In this document: one piece after another, positions 7,375-17,137 of the stretch | Layout of the letters: the number at the start of each line of letters is the position of its first letter | How positions within the stretch are numbered: position 1 is the first letter of the stretch | NCBI RefSeq assembly: GCF_001467745.1 | Contig: NZ_LNYG01000001.1 | Span: 124,001 to 188,000, forward strand | DNA from: Legionella jamestowniensis | GTDB taxonomy: Bacteria > Pseudomonadota > Gammaproteobacteria > Legionellales > Legionellaceae | Length of the DNA stretch: 64,000 nt | Reading direction: 5' to 3' | Program-made: the position numbers and the translations under genes | The notes under the pieces: model-generated | Told to the model about the DNA's origin: nothing | The model's database searches: none | What the model saw: the letters and a program-made list of their open reading frames with translations, nothing else

Positions 7375-8508
7375 ATGGCTCAACAACCACAGCAACAAGG
7401 CGGCGGTGACAATTCAATGGCGCCAGTATGGATTATGGTACTGGTGTTTTTAACCCTTTTTCTTGTCTGGAAAATGGGGCATCAATACATTGTTTCTTTT
7501 GTATTCCACTTAAATATTTTGCAAGCAAAATTAATAAGTTTTTTTATTAGTAATGCGCAGCTGGAAAATGACGTGTATTTAATGCAAACCATTGATCCTG
7601 CGACTGTAGGCTGGGAACAGTTTGTTGATTTAACTAAAAGCGTTGGTGATTATATTCGTTATCCAGTGGTAGTCATCCTTATTGTCCTGGGAGTTTTTCT
7701 CTATAAATCAAATATCACACTTAAGTTTCGCAGAGCACACAATATGAAAACGTTACGTGCACAGGAGCAGCATAACTGGAAGGCAATTATGCCTGTTGTT
7801 AAAGAAGATTTAGTAAGCGCTGATATTAACAAAGGGCCCTGGGCAATGGCTCTTACTCCGATGGAATTTGCCCGCAAATATAAATTACTTAAAAAAGATG
7901 ATGCACTTTTAGATAATCCTGACCCTGGGCAGGAAATGACTGCTGGCGTACGTAAAGGTGATGCCAAACGCGTATTTACGCTGCAATTGGGACCTTATTG
8001 GGACGGCTTTGAACGTTGCCCCCCACAAGCCTCGGCTCTGGCAGCAGTGTTCCTTGCCCGTATGAATAGAGATAGAAATTCTGCCAGTAGTATTTTAGAA
8101 GCACTCGATAAATCTTATGCCACAGGCAAAATTGATTTTTCTGTAGCAAAGCCTATATTAAAGAAGTATCAGAATACTGAAATTGTTCAGGAGATAGTAG
8201 CAAAACATGCTTATCTGCTGACTGTAATGGCCTCGTTGTTGGAGGCTGCCCGCGAAGATGGTGTAGTCCCGACTTCAGAGTTTTTATGGTTAAAGCCTAT
8301 CGATCGTCGATTATGGTATATGCTTAATTGTGTAGGACGGCAAACCCCTTTTGCAGAAGTAGCTGGCCCATTTGCACATTGGCGTGCTGAAAAAGTGATG
8401 AGCCGTCGCTCGCTTGTACCAATGATAGATGAAGCCATTAAGGCGCTGGAAGTTGCAGTGAAAGAAGTGAAATTAACACCAAAAGAGTTGCAGGAGTTAG
8501 AACCATGA
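7375..8508 (+). CDS. icmP: Dot/Icm coupling-complex protein IcmP (DotM)
   Basis: 377 residues, the expected length. Transmembrane helices lie at about residues 17-40 and 92-110, preceded by a Gln-rich N-terminus. A large cytosolic domain follows, and in L. pneumophila it binds acidic Glu-rich effector signals. DotM works with DotL as part of the type IV coupling complex at the inner membrane. The last codons overlap icmO by 4 bases (ATGA at 8505-8508), which indicates coupled translation of the two partners. No unusual features. Confidence 0.96.
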   Translation: MAQQPQQQGGGDNSMAPVWIMVLVFLTLFLVWKMGHQYIVSFVFHLNILQAKLISFFISNAQLENDVYLMQTIDPATVGWEQFVDLTKSVGDYIRYPVVVILIVLGVFLYKSNITLKFRRAHNMKTLRAQEQHNWKAIMPVVKEDLVSADINKGPWAMALTPMEFARKYKLLKKDDALLDNPDPGQEMTAGVRKGDAKRVFTLQLGPYWDGFERCPPQASALAAVFLARMNRDRNSASSILEALDKSYATGKIDFSVAKPILKKYQNTEIVQEIVAKHAYLLTVMASLLEAAREDGVVPTSEFLWLKPIDRRLWYMLNCVGRQTPFAEVAGPFAHWRAEKVMSRRSLVPMIDEAIKALEVAVKEVKLTPKELQELEP

Positions 8509-10853
8509 TGCGAGGTATTGATTCACGTCATGAAATAGATCCCACCCAGCTGTTGAGAGATACGCGTACGCTTGGTCAGCGTATCGCTGATTTTTTCTCC
8601 GATCCCACTAATGTGTCCATCGTTTTGGTGTCCTTGGCGGCTACGGCTTATTATTTATCACAAGTGTCCAGTCTTATGCTCTTTCTGGGGGCTGGCTTTT
8701 TTCTGTATGCATTTTCTCGTAAACAAAAACTTCCGTTTCGATTACCCAAAATTGCAAGGGTTAAAGATTACAATGACCTAAAACCGGGTATCGGAACTCC
8801 GAATATAGCGAGGGGGATTGCGTTTTTTGGGAATGATAGAAAGACAAAAGAAGAACTCTGGTTTGCAAACGATGATTTAAGAACCCACGCCCTTATCTTT
8901 GGCTCCACCGGTAGTGGTAAAACAGAAACCTTAGTTTCCCTGGCTTATAATGCTTTGGTGCAGGCAAGTGGATTTATTTATGTTGATGGGAAAGGCGATA
9001 ATTCACTCTATGCAAAAGTATTCTCCATGGTCCGCAGCATGGGGCGGGAAGATGATTTATTGTTGATTAATTTTATGACTGGTGCTCGCGATATTGTAGG
9101 CCCCCAGGAAAGACGCTTATCCAATACTCTTAACCCCTTTTGTCAAGGCTCTTCAAGTATGTTAACGCAGCTCGTCGTTAGTTTAATGGGCTCTTCAGGT
9201 CAATCCTCAGACGGTGATATGTGGAAAGGCCGGGCTATCAGTTTCGTGGAAGCGTTAATGAAACTGCTCGTCTATATGCGTGACGAAGGTGCAATCTTAC
9301 TTGATGCAAATACTATTCGTAACTATTTTGATTTAGGAAGGTTGGAATCTATCGTTATTGATAAAGTTTTTCCACGTGATGAGCAGGAAAGCATTAATAT
9401 TGAATCGGTTCCCAAATTAATTACGGACCCGTTACGCAACTATGTCTTTAACCTACCAGGTTACAATAAAGAGAAAAAGGGAAAGCAAGTCTCTCAAGTA
9501 CTGGAGCAACATGGTTTTATTACCATGCAGTTGGTTCGTGTGTTTTCTTCATTGGCGGATACCTATGGACATATTATTCGTACTAACTTGGCAGAGGTAG
9601 ATTTTAAAGACGTCGTACTTAATCGTCGTATTCTTGTAGTACTGTTACCTGCTTTGGAAAAATCACCCGATGAATTATCCAACTTAGGCAAGGTAATTGT
9701 CTCTTCATTAAAAGCGATGATGGCTGCAGGTTTGGGAGATCAAGTCGAAGGGGATTATCGAGATGTGATTGAAAGAAAACCCACTAATTCCCCCACACCG
9801 TATATGTGCATTCTAGATGAATATGGGTATTACGCCGTGCAAGGTTTTGCTGTCGTACCAGCCCAGGCTCGTTCGTTAGGATTCTCTGCAATTTTTGCCG
9901 GACAAGATTTACCAGCGTTCCAGAAAGCCTCCAAGGAAGAGGCCGCATCTATTGGTGCAAACACCAACATTAAAATTTGTATGAAGCTTGAGGATCCTAC
10001 TGAAACTTGGGATTTCTTTACTAAAACAGCGGGTGAAGCCTACGTTACAAAAGTTGATTCCTTTCAAACAAAAGAAACCAGTATGGCTAACAGCTATCTG
10101 GACACTAAAAGTTCTTCTTTCGAGAAACGGGCTCGTATTGATTTATTAGATCTGAAAGAGCAAACCGAAGGTGAGGCCCATATTTTCTTTAAATCAAAAA
10201 TTGTTCGGGCTCGGATGTTTTATGCCAATCCCAAGCCGGTAAAACAATTGAAACTTAATCAATTCTTGAAGGTAGAGCCGCCACCTGATGAATACTTAGT
10301 AAAATTACAAAAGCAACTTTCTGGTTTTCAAAAGATACTTGAGAGTGGTGATTTAAGTATTAATAAAGAAGTAGAAACAGAAGAAATCACTTTAATTACC
10401 AAAGCACTAAGAGAGTCTACTGTTACTGAACCTATTGAACGAGGTGTAGCTGCATTATTGGCCTTTCATGGTCAGAATGAACCTGCTCCAATTGAAGAAA
10501 TTGTTGAAGAAGAGGAAGAAGGAATATTAACTATTTTCAGTAAGCTTCGTCGTGCAGCGAATGCCCAGCCTCTTCTAGTGAAGGACGTGGAGCAATTTTC
10601 AAAGTCCTTATTAGCAATTAATGAAACGAGAAATTATCTTTCTATCATCGAACGTATTAGTGGTGCGAAGGATAAATATGCGGGTACTGTGGCAAATGAG
10701 TTAATTAAGGACTTTCAAATGGCTACTACTTATCCTCCTCAGGAGCGAGATGATGTTAGCGCTTCAGATTTGTCACAATTAGTGAATATGCTTTCTGAGA
10801 AGATAGTTAGTGAACGTGAAAAAGCAAACGCCAAAGCTTCAGAAGAGCTCTAA
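8505..10853 (+). CDS. icmO: Dot/Icm coupling ATPase IcmO (DotL)
   Basis: 782 residues, matching DotL. Two membrane helices (about 37-72) are followed by the VirD4/FtsK-like ATPase domain with Walker A GSTGSGKT (133-140) and Walker B ILDEYGYY (near residue 440). The C-terminal extension (about 590-782) is where IcmS-IcmW, LvgA and DotN bind in L. pneumophila. It recruits effectors and links them to the channel. The start MMRGIDSRHEIDPTQLLRDT is family-typical and overlaps icmP by 4 bases. A 130-base gap follows, so transcription of the next group may be partly separate. Confidence 0.97.
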   Translation: MMRGIDSRHEIDPTQLLRDTRTLGQRIADFFSDPTNVSIVLVSLAATAYYLSQVSSLMLFLGAGFFLYAFSRKQKLPFRLPKIARVKDYNDLKPGIGTPNIARGIAFFGNDRKTKEELWFANDDLRTHALIFGSTGSGKTETLVSLAYNALVQASGFIYVDGKGDNSLYAKVFSMVRSMGREDDLLLINFMTGARDIVGPQERRLSNTLNPFCQGSSSMLTQLVVSLMGSSGQSSDGDMWKGRAISFVEALMKLLVYMRDEGAILLDANTIRNYFDLGRLESIVIDKVFPRDEQESINIESVPKLITDPLRNYVFNLPGYNKEKKGKQVSQVLEQHGFITMQLVRVFSSLADTYGHIIRTNLAEVDFKDVVLNRRILVVLLPALEKSPDELSNLGKVIVSSLKAMMAAGLGDQVEGDYRDVIERKPTNSPTPYMCILDEYGYYAVQGFAVVPAQARSLGFSAIFAGQDLPAFQKASKEEAASIGANTNIKICMKLEDPTETWDFFTKTAGEAYVTKVDSFQTKETSMANSYLDTKSSSFEKRARIDLLDLKEQTEGEAHIFFKSKIVRARMFYANPKPVKQLKLNQFLKVEPPPDEYLVKLQKQLSGFQKILESGDLSINKEVETEEITLITKALRESTVTEPIERGVAALLAFHGQNEPAPIEEIVEEEEEGILTIFSKLRRAANAQPLLVKDVEQFSKSLLAINETRNYLSIIERISGAKDKYAGTVANELIKDFQMATTYPPQERDDVSASDLSQLVNMLSEKIVSEREKANAKASEEL

Positions 10854-10998
10854 AATTCCAGATTGGCTCCACGTACAAACACAGAATGCTTTTTTCTTAG
10901 GCACTTCATTACTTAATTTGCAACAATGGCTTGTAACGCAATGATTTGTATGTTTTTATTTGATGAAATGAGAAATCTAATAAGTGAGAGGGTATAAG

Positions 10999-11565
10999 GT
11001 GAGACAATTGCATGTTGGCTTCAGGGGGTTTGCAACATGGCATGCCACTTTGCTCGTATCTCTACTATTATTTGGCTGTCATAGGGGCGGTGTTTTGGTA
11101 ATGGATGGGCCTAAGTTGCCCAGAAAAGTAGCTGGTGCTTCTGATAAAGAAGTAATACTTATGCAAAAACGGTTAGCGAAATGTGGGGTTAAAGTAATAA
11201 CTATTGGCTCTGAATATTTAATTAGTATACCTTCAGCCGCGTTATTTGCGGATCAATCGCCACGGTTAACCTGGCCGTCTTACGGTTTATTAAATAATGT
11301 CGCCAGTTTTTTAAAACAGTTTCGGAAAGTAGCCATTACTGTTACCAGTTACAGCAGTAAATACGTTTCTGCGAAACGTGAGCACGCCTTGACGTTAGCC
11401 CGCTCCAGAGCGGTAGCGGATTATTTATGGTCACAGGGCGTTGATAGCCGTTTTATTTTTACAATAGGCGCGGGAAGTGATAAACCTATCATGGCTTACA
11501 CTCAAGGGGGCGATCAGTCACCCAACTCGCGTATTGAAATTACTTTCCGAGATGCAATTATATAG
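10999..11565 (+). CDS. lphA: Dot/Icm outer-membrane lipoprotein DotK (LphA/IcmN)
   Basis: A GTG start at 10999 is preferred because a GAGAGGG box (10986-10992) lies 6 bases upstream. An in-frame GTG at 10984 is the alternative. The protein has a hydrophobic leader ending in a lipobox (S-L-L-L-F-G-C), then an OmpA/MotB-like peptidoglycan-associating domain (V-A-I-T-V-T-S-Y, L-A-R-S-R-A-V-A-D-Y-L, SRIEITF). DotK belongs to the outer-membrane cap of the Dot/Icm complex and is only partly required for function in L. pneumophila. It sits between icmO and icmM in the usual order. Confidence 0.92.
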   Translation: MRQLHVGFRGFATWHATLLVSLLLFGCHRGGVLVMDGPKLPRKVAGASDKEVILMQKRLAKCGVKVITIGSEYLISIPSAALFADQSPRLTWPSYGLLNNVASFLKQFRKVAITVTSYSSKYVSAKREHALTLARSRAVADYLWSQGVDSRFIFTIGAGSDKPIMAYTQGGDQSPNSRIEITFRDAII

Positions 11566-11576
11566 GTGAGGGTAGA

Positions 11577-11861
11577 GTGGGTCGAGAAACGTGGGATACG
11601 ATAAAACGTTCTAAAGCATTTTATATTCGTACCTATCGGAAGGGTGGAACATTTGTTATTGTATCGCTGATTATAAATATTTTATTGAGTGTTTTAATTT
11701 ATTATATTCATTTTAATCAGCCGGAACCTGATTTTTATGCAACCAGTGGGATTACGCCGCCTGTGCAGCTAACTTCACGTGATACACCGAATGATTCGAG
11801 TACGCCCTTACTTGAACCTGATCCCGTTAATGAAGATGAAACGAGGGTCATACCGCAATAA
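11577..11861 (+). CDS. icmM: Dot/Icm inner-membrane protein IcmM (DotJ)
   Basis: 94 residues with a GTG start at 11577 and a GGTGAGGGTAGA ribosome-binding region just upstream. One transmembrane helix (about 25-44) follows an N-terminal cytosolic arm (WDTIKRSKAFYIRTYRKGG). The short periplasmic tail is Pro/Asp-rich. DotJ is a degenerate relative of DotI/IcmL that lacks its periplasmic domain, and the two form an inner-membrane complex. The gene lies 12 bases before icmL, in the same order as in known loci. Confidence 0.93.
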   Translation: MGRETWDTIKRSKAFYIRTYRKGGTFVIVSLIINILLSVLIYYIHFNQPEPDFYATSGITPPVQLTSRDTPNDSSTPLLEPDPVNEDETRVIPQ

Positions 11862-11872
11862 CCGAGGTAACT

Positions 11873-12514
11873 ATGGCTGAAGATGCTTTAACAACTGTTG
11901 CGATGAGAAATACATTTTACCGTGATGGCCAACGCAAGATAATGGTAGCTCTTTTAATTTCTATTCTCGTAAACTGTATTTTAGGCTCACTTGCGTTTTA
12001 TTTATTAACCCATCCTCCTGCGCCTAAATACTTTGCAACCAGTATTAATGGACGAATAACCCCCTTATTTCCTTTAAATGAGCCGAACCAATCGGATTCT
12101 GCCGTTTTACAATGGGCAAACCAGGCGGCTATTGCAGCATTTACTTACAATTTTGTAAATTATAGGGAGGAGCTTCAAGCTTCATCAGGCTTTTTTACGT
12201 CAGAAGGTTGGACTCAGTTTTTAAATGCTTTGCAAGAATCGAATAACTTGGATGCGGTAAAAGCAAAGAAATTGATTGTTTCAGCAGTTGCTACCCGTGC
12301 TCCAATCATATTACAAAAGGGAATATTGAATGGAAGGTATTCTTGGCGAGTACAGATGCCAATTTTGGTAACTTACCAAAGTGCTAGCGAATTTTCTCAG
12401 CAAAACAATGTGGTAACTATGTTGATAACACGCGTGTCAACATTGAACTCTCCACGTGGTATTGGTATATCACAGTTTGTTGTAGGGCCGGCTAGTGGTG
12501 GAATAACTCAATGA
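11873..12514 (+). CDS. icmL: Dot/Icm inner-membrane protein IcmL (DotI)
   Basis: 213 residues, as expected. It has a short cytosolic start, a transmembrane helix (about 26-47), then the NTF2-like/VirB8-like periplasmic domain (about 85-205) with blocks W-A-N-Q-A-A-I-A-A-F-T-Y, F-T-S-E-G-W-T-Q-F and the L-D-A-V-K helix. It forms a complex with DotJ. The stop overlaps the icmK start by 4 bases (ATGA). A second protein with this domain occurs at 54.1-55.1 kb and is described there. Confidence 0.96.
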   Translation: MAEDALTTVAMRNTFYRDGQRKIMVALLISILVNCILGSLAFYLLTHPPAPKYFATSINGRITPLFPLNEPNQSDSAVLQWANQAAIAAFTYNFVNYREELQASSGFFTSEGWTQFLNALQESNNLDAVKAKKLIVSAVATRAPIILQKGILNGRYSWRVQMPILVTYQSASEFSQQNNVVTMLITRVSTLNSPRGIGISQFVVGPASGGITQ

Positions 12515-13617
12515 AAAATAAAAAAACGATTCGGTGTATCGGTATAGCTACCGTCCTAATTCTTGGTTCCACACATTTAAGTTATGGGGCTGAGCAATCA
12601 GATTCTGCTCAACAGGCATTACAGCAGCTTCGGCTATTGCAGCAGAAACTTTCACAAACCAGTAGTGCTGTGTCACCCATAGCCCAACCGAATCAAGCGC
12701 AACAGCCAGCGGGTACCGCTGCTACCCCTACAGCTGCCCCTGCGGCCACAGGGCAGAGGCCTCCTAATCAACCAGCACCTCCACCTCCACCCCAACAACA
12801 GGCACAGGCTAATACGAGTCCGGCCTCTATGGCAGCGGATAACGAACTCATTGATACTCAGGCTTTTGAAGGGGTAACTCGTCAATTATTTCCTCTAACG
12901 CCAGAGCAGATTGTTAGATTAAAACAAATATATAATGCTTCTGAATATGCCCAGGCTGCGACTGCAGGTACACCACCAAAACCCACCGCAACATCACAAT
13001 TTGTGAATTTATCACCTGGTTCAACCCCTCCTGTCATTCGCTTATCCCAAGGATTTGTCTCTTCACTTGTTTTTTTAGACTCGACTGGTTCTCCTTGGCC
13101 CATTAGTGCTTATGATCTTGGTGATCCTGCGTCTTTTAATATCCAATGGGATAAAACAGGGAATACCTTAATGATTCAATCATTAAAATTATATACTTAT
13201 GGTAACCTTGCTGTAAGGTTGCGTGGCCTTAATACACCAGTTATGCTGACTTTAATTCCAGGCCAAAAGGCTGTTGACTACCGAGTGGATTTGCGGGTAC
13301 AAGGTATTGGTCCGAATGCGAAAGCCATGCCTATGGAAGAAGGCATTCCTCCGAGTGCTAATGACCTCTTGTTACATGTATTAGATGGTGTACCTCCTCC
13401 AGGCAGTCAGCGTTTGACTGTAAGTGGCGGCGATGCTCGAGCTTGGCTTTTGAATGAAAGAATGTATGTCAGAACCAACCTCACCATCCTGTCTCCCGGT
13501 TGGATAGCCAGTATGACTAGCGCGGATGGCATGCATGCTTATGAAATGCAAAAATCTCCTGTATTACTTGTTTCCTGGCACGGAAAAGTCATGCAACTTA
13601 AGGTAGAAGGGTTATAA
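12511..13617 (+). CDS. icmK: Dot/Icm outer-membrane core protein IcmK (DotH)
   Basis: 368 residues. The Sec signal peptide (about 1-26, ending in T-H-L-S-Y-G-A) is followed by a Gln/Pro/Ala-rich low-complexity stretch (about 50-110). The conserved domain includes L-T-P-E-Q-I-V-R-L and the beta-rich VirB9-like C-terminus (about 170-368). DotH is part of the outer-membrane ring with DotC, DotD, DotG and DotF. It overlaps icmL by 4 bases and ends 3 bases before icmE, so the pair is tightly coupled. Confidence 0.96.
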   Translation: MKNKKTIRCIGIATVLILGSTHLSYGAEQSDSAQQALQQLRLLQQKLSQTSSAVSPIAQPNQAQQPAGTAATPTAAPAATGQRPPNQPAPPPPPQQQAQANTSPASMAADNELIDTQAFEGVTRQLFPLTPEQIVRLKQIYNASEYAQAATAGTPPKPTATSQFVNLSPGSTPPVIRLSQGFVSSLVFLDSTGSPWPISAYDLGDPASFNIQWDKTGNTLMIQSLKLYTYGNLAVRLRGLNTPVMLTLIPGQKAVDYRVDLRVQGIGPNAKAMPMEEGIPPSANDLLLHVLDGVPPPGSQRLTVSGGDARAWLLNERMYVRTNLTILSPGWIASMTSADGMHAYEMQKSPVLLVSWHGKVMQLKVEGL

Positions 13618-13620
13618 TAA

Positions 13621-16600
13621 ATGGCAGGAAAAAAAGAAAATCTAAAAGCACTGTTTACCAATACCCGGACTCGGGTAATTATTATTTTCACTGTACTCTT
13701 GCTCATTATTGCTGTTGCCGTGGGTGTTATACGATTAAGGGGGACTGGGGATATCAATGGAGGTACCTCTACTGTAGCCACTGTCCCTGGTATTCAGTCC
13801 ATACCCGGCGCCATCGATCCCACTGTACAATATGCAAAATTGCAACAGGAACAAAATGTCTCCCAGGCTCAACAGGCGATGAAAACGGGAGGCAGTGCTA
13901 TTCCAACTATTATTCGTTCTCAAGCCCTTGGAGAGGGTGTCCAAGCTGTAGGTCCACAGCAAGGAGAAGGGGGTGTGGGATTTGCAACACTTGCTCGTGA
14001 GGATGAAGCTGGGCCTCAACGTAGTTTATGGATTCAATCACTCCAGAATAGTAATTGTAGTAAAGCGGCTGTCACCAATGTTGTAAATCAGGGTGCAACA
14101 ATTACTGATTTAAAGGCTGGCTGTAGTTGTACGCAGTTAAAAGACGTCGGTTATCAGATTACCGATTTGGAACAGGTTTGCTCATGTAAAGAATTGCGAG
14201 CAGCAGGGTTCAACGCCCGCCAATTGAAAGATGCTGGATTTGATGCCGGAAGATTGCGACTTTGTGGTTTTAATGCTTGCGAATTAAGAGATGCAGGGTT
14301 TACTGCCCAACAAATGAAAGATGGTGGTTTTACCGATGGTGAGTTAAAGGGAGCGGGCTTTTCTGATAATGAAATCGCTAAGGCAAGTGGTTTGCCTGAT
14401 GGTATAACAGCTGCCGATGTACGTAACGCAGGTTGCCAGGTAGATGCTTTAAGACGTTTACGTGCTGCAGGAGTAACTGCTGCAGCGATTCGGCGAATTA
14501 GTGGTTGTAGTGCGGCTCAATTAAAGGCTGCCGGCTATACTGCTGCTGAATTAAGGAATGCTGGCTTTAGCGCAGCTGATTTAAAAAATGCAGGGTTTAC
14601 AGCCGCACAATTAAGACAAGCAGGGTTCAGTGCTAGAGATCTGCTTAATGCGGGTTTTACTCCTGATGAATTAAGTAATGCTGGCTATACTCCCGGAGAG
14701 ATTGCTGCCGCCGAAGCGGAATTGCCTCCTGGTATTACCCCTGCTGATATTAAAAGTGCAGGTTGCGATATTGAAACGTTAAAAAAGGAACGTCTTGCAG
14801 GAGTAAGTGCCAAGCTTATCAGACAATATGCAGGCTGCAGTGCTGAGGCATTAAAAGCGGCTGGATTCACGGATGCTGATTTGGCGAATGCCGGTTTTAC
14901 CCCTGCCCAGATTGCTGCTGCAGGCCCAGTGGGTGATGATGCAATTCGTGCTGCAGGTTGTGATCCCGATAAATTAAAAATTCTTTTATCAAAAGGTGTT
15001 TCAGCTAAACGAATACGTGAACTGAATGGTTGTAGTGCCTCCGCACTTAGAGCTGCCGGCTATAGTGCCCAAGCTTTAAAGGACGCTGGCTTTTCTGATG
15101 CCGATCTAGCTAATGCCGGATTTACTCCCGCTGAAATTGCAGCTGCCAGTCCCGTTGATGACGCTGCCATTCGCGCTGCAGGTTGCGATCCAAATAAGTT
15201 AAGGGCTCTCCTCGTACAAGGTGTCTCTGCGAAACGAATTCGAGATTTAAATGGTTGTAGTCTTGATGCATTAAAAGCAGCTGGGTTTGATGCCAAATCA
15301 CTGGCGGATGCAGGATTTACTCCACAACAACTTTTAGCAGCTGGATTCACACCGGATCAAATCCAAGCAGCAACAGGTCTTTCTGACGCTACAATCCGTG
15401 CTGCGGGTTGTGACCCGGCGAAATTAAGGTATTTGTTTAATCAAGGTGTTTCTGCAAGAAGAATTCGTGAGTTGAATGGATGTAGTGCAGAAGCATTAAA
15501 AAATGCCGGGTATGGTGCCAAGGCGTTATCCGCTGCAGGATTTACTCCCGCAGAGCTCCTATCGGCAGGTTTTACGCCCGAGCAATTACGTCAAGCGGGT
15601 GTGGGTACTGCTGCAGCAATTGCTGCTGGAAGAAACGCGGATTGCAGCGTTGCATCATTGCGGGCAGCAAGAGCTGCGGGTGTGTCAGCTGCTACTATTA
15701 GGCAAACTCTGGGATGCAGTGCCGCTGCGATGAAAGCGGCAGGGTATACTGCTGCTGAATTAAGGGCCGCAGGCTTTACAGCCGCTGAATTAAAAAATGC
15801 CGGATTCAGTGCTGCAGACTTAAAAAATGCAGGTTTTTCTGCCAGAGAGTTACGGGCAGCAGGCTTTAGCGCAGCTGATCTAAAAAATGCTGGTTTCTCT
15901 GCAGGTGAACTAAAAGATGCAGGTTTTAGCGCAGCTGATCTTAAGAATGCTGGTTTTTCTGCAAGCCAGCTAAAAGCAGCTGGTTTCAGTGCTAAAGATT
16001 TAAAGGATGCAGGTTTTAGTGCAACTGATCTTAAGAATGCAGGATATACGGCCAAAGATTTAAAAGATGCTGGGTTTACTGCTGATGAATTAAAAAGCGC
16101 AGGGTTTAGTGACGCAGAATTACAGGCAGCGGGTTTTCCTGGTTCTGAAGTTGCAGGGTTGGCTGCTGTGACTCAGGAAGGGGCTCCTTCTGCCGTTCCT
16201 GGTGTTCCTGGAGGAATACCCAGTATTGCGGGTCCAGGGACACAACCAACGGCTGCAGCCGAGGCAGCTAACGCTCAACAACTGCAAGCTATTTTAAATA
16301 GACAAAGTCAGCAACTTGCAGATCAACGTTTCCAGCAAAAAATCCAACAACGAATGTCACAGATGTTGGGTACTGCAAACCAATCTTTACAAGCATGGCA
16401 GAAAGTATCAGTGCAATCCTATAATGCTACTTCAGAGCCGGAAGCTGCAAAAGCTGCAGCTGCTCAAACCACTGCTGGTGTATCTGGGCAAGTCGCTGAC
16501 CAAACTCAGACGATAAGTCCAGGGGGTGGTCCTGGTTCTACCAGTCAAAGAGCCATCATTAAAACCGGTGATGTTATGTTTGCTGTATTGGATACATCCG

Positions 16601-17118
16601 TAAACAGTGATCAACCTGGACCAATTCTAGCCACGATTGTTTCTGGAAGATTTAAGGGGGCTAAATTAATAGGTAGTTTTAATCTGCCAAGTAATGCAGA
16701 TAAAATGGTTATTAGTTTTAACACCATGTCTGTACCAGGTGCTCCAAGAACTACCTCGATTAGTGCTTATGCTATTGATCCCAACACGGCTCGAACAGCA
16801 ATTTCCAGCAAGGTTAACCACCATTATCTTTTACGTTATGGATCATTGTTCGCTTCTTCTTTTATTGAAGGATTTGGTAATGCATTTCAATCAGCCAATA
16901 CCACGGTAACTATTGGTGGTACTGGTGGTGGCGATAACATCACCGTACAGAACGGTATTGGTCGTTCTGCTTTAGAAAATGCCATCATTGGTTTGGCAAC
17001 TGTTGGAAAAAGTTGGGGACAAGTGGCACAGCAGCAATTTAGCACGCCAACAACGGTAGAAGTTTATTCAGGTACTGGCTTGGGTATATTATTTACTCAA
17101 GATGTAACCTCACTTTAA
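13621..17118 (+). CDS. icmE: Dot/Icm core protein IcmE (DotG) with expanded repeat region
   Basis: 1165 residues, longer than the roughly 1050 I recall for L. pneumophila. An inner-membrane helix (19-37) is followed by a variable linker. Residues about 150-845 hold a long run of ten-residue units of the form A-x-L-K-x-A-G-F-S/T. Within this, about five larger units of roughly 75 residues each begin with a G-C-S motif and contain A-G-C-D-P and G-V-S-A-K-R-I-R. The C-terminus (about 975-1165) is the VirB10-like domain that forms the channel core. Codon use is similar to neighbours. The repeat number probably varies between strains. Confidence 0.97.
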   Translation: MAGKKENLKALFTNTRTRVIIIFTVLLLIIAVAVGVIRLRGTGDINGGTSTVATVPGIQSIPGAIDPTVQYAKLQQEQNVSQAQQAMKTGGSAIPTIIRSQALGEGVQAVGPQQGEGGVGFATLAREDEAGPQRSLWIQSLQNSNCSKAAVTNVVNQGATITDLKAGCSCTQLKDVGYQITDLEQVCSCKELRAAGFNARQLKDAGFDAGRLRLCGFNACELRDAGFTAQQMKDGGFTDGELKGAGFSDNEIAKASGLPDGITAADVRNAGCQVDALRRLRAAGVTAAAIRRISGCSAAQLKAAGYTAAELRNAGFSAADLKNAGFTAAQLRQAGFSARDLLNAGFTPDELSNAGYTPGEIAAAEAELPPGITPADIKSAGCDIETLKKERLAGVSAKLIRQYAGCSAEALKAAGFTDADLANAGFTPAQIAAAGPVGDDAIRAAGCDPDKLKILLSKGVSAKRIRELNGCSASALRAAGYSAQALKDAGFSDADLANAGFTPAEIAAASPVDDAAIRAAGCDPNKLRALLVQGVSAKRIRDLNGCSLDALKAAGFDAKSLADAGFTPQQLLAAGFTPDQIQAATGLSDATIRAAGCDPAKLRYLFNQGVSARRIRELNGCSAEALKNAGYGAKALSAAGFTPAELLSAGFTPEQLRQAGVGTAAAIAAGRNADCSVASLRAARAAGVSAATIRQTLGCSAAAMKAAGYTAAELRAAGFTAAELKNAGFSAADLKNAGFSARELRAAGFSAADLKNAGFSAGELKDAGFSAADLKNAGFSASQLKAAGFSAKDLKDAGFSATDLKNAGYTAKDLKDAGFTADELKSAGFSDAELQAAGFPGSEVAGLAAVTQEGAPSAVPGVPGGIPSIAGPGTQPTAAAEAANAQQLQAILNRQSQQLADQRFQQKIQQRMSQMLGTANQSLQAWQKVSVQSYNATSEPEAAKAAAAQTTAGVSGQVADQTQTISPGGGPGSTSQRAIIKTGDVMFAVLDTSVNSDQPGPILATIVSGRFKGAKLIGSFNLPSNADKMVISFNTMSVPGAPRTTSISAYAIDPNTARTAISSKVNHHYLLRYGSLFASSFIEGFGNAFQSANTTVTIGGTGGGDNITVQNGIGRSALENAIIGLATVGKSWGQVAQQQFSTPTTVEVYSGTGLGILFTQDVTSL

Positions 17119-17137
17119 CTTGATGAGTAGGTAAGAC

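Noticed and set aside
15591..16055. 154-codon open frame antisense to icmE repeats
   Set aside because: It is a shadow of the repetitive A-G-F codons: the same repeat gives a long open frame on the opposite strand, with no ribosome-binding site.
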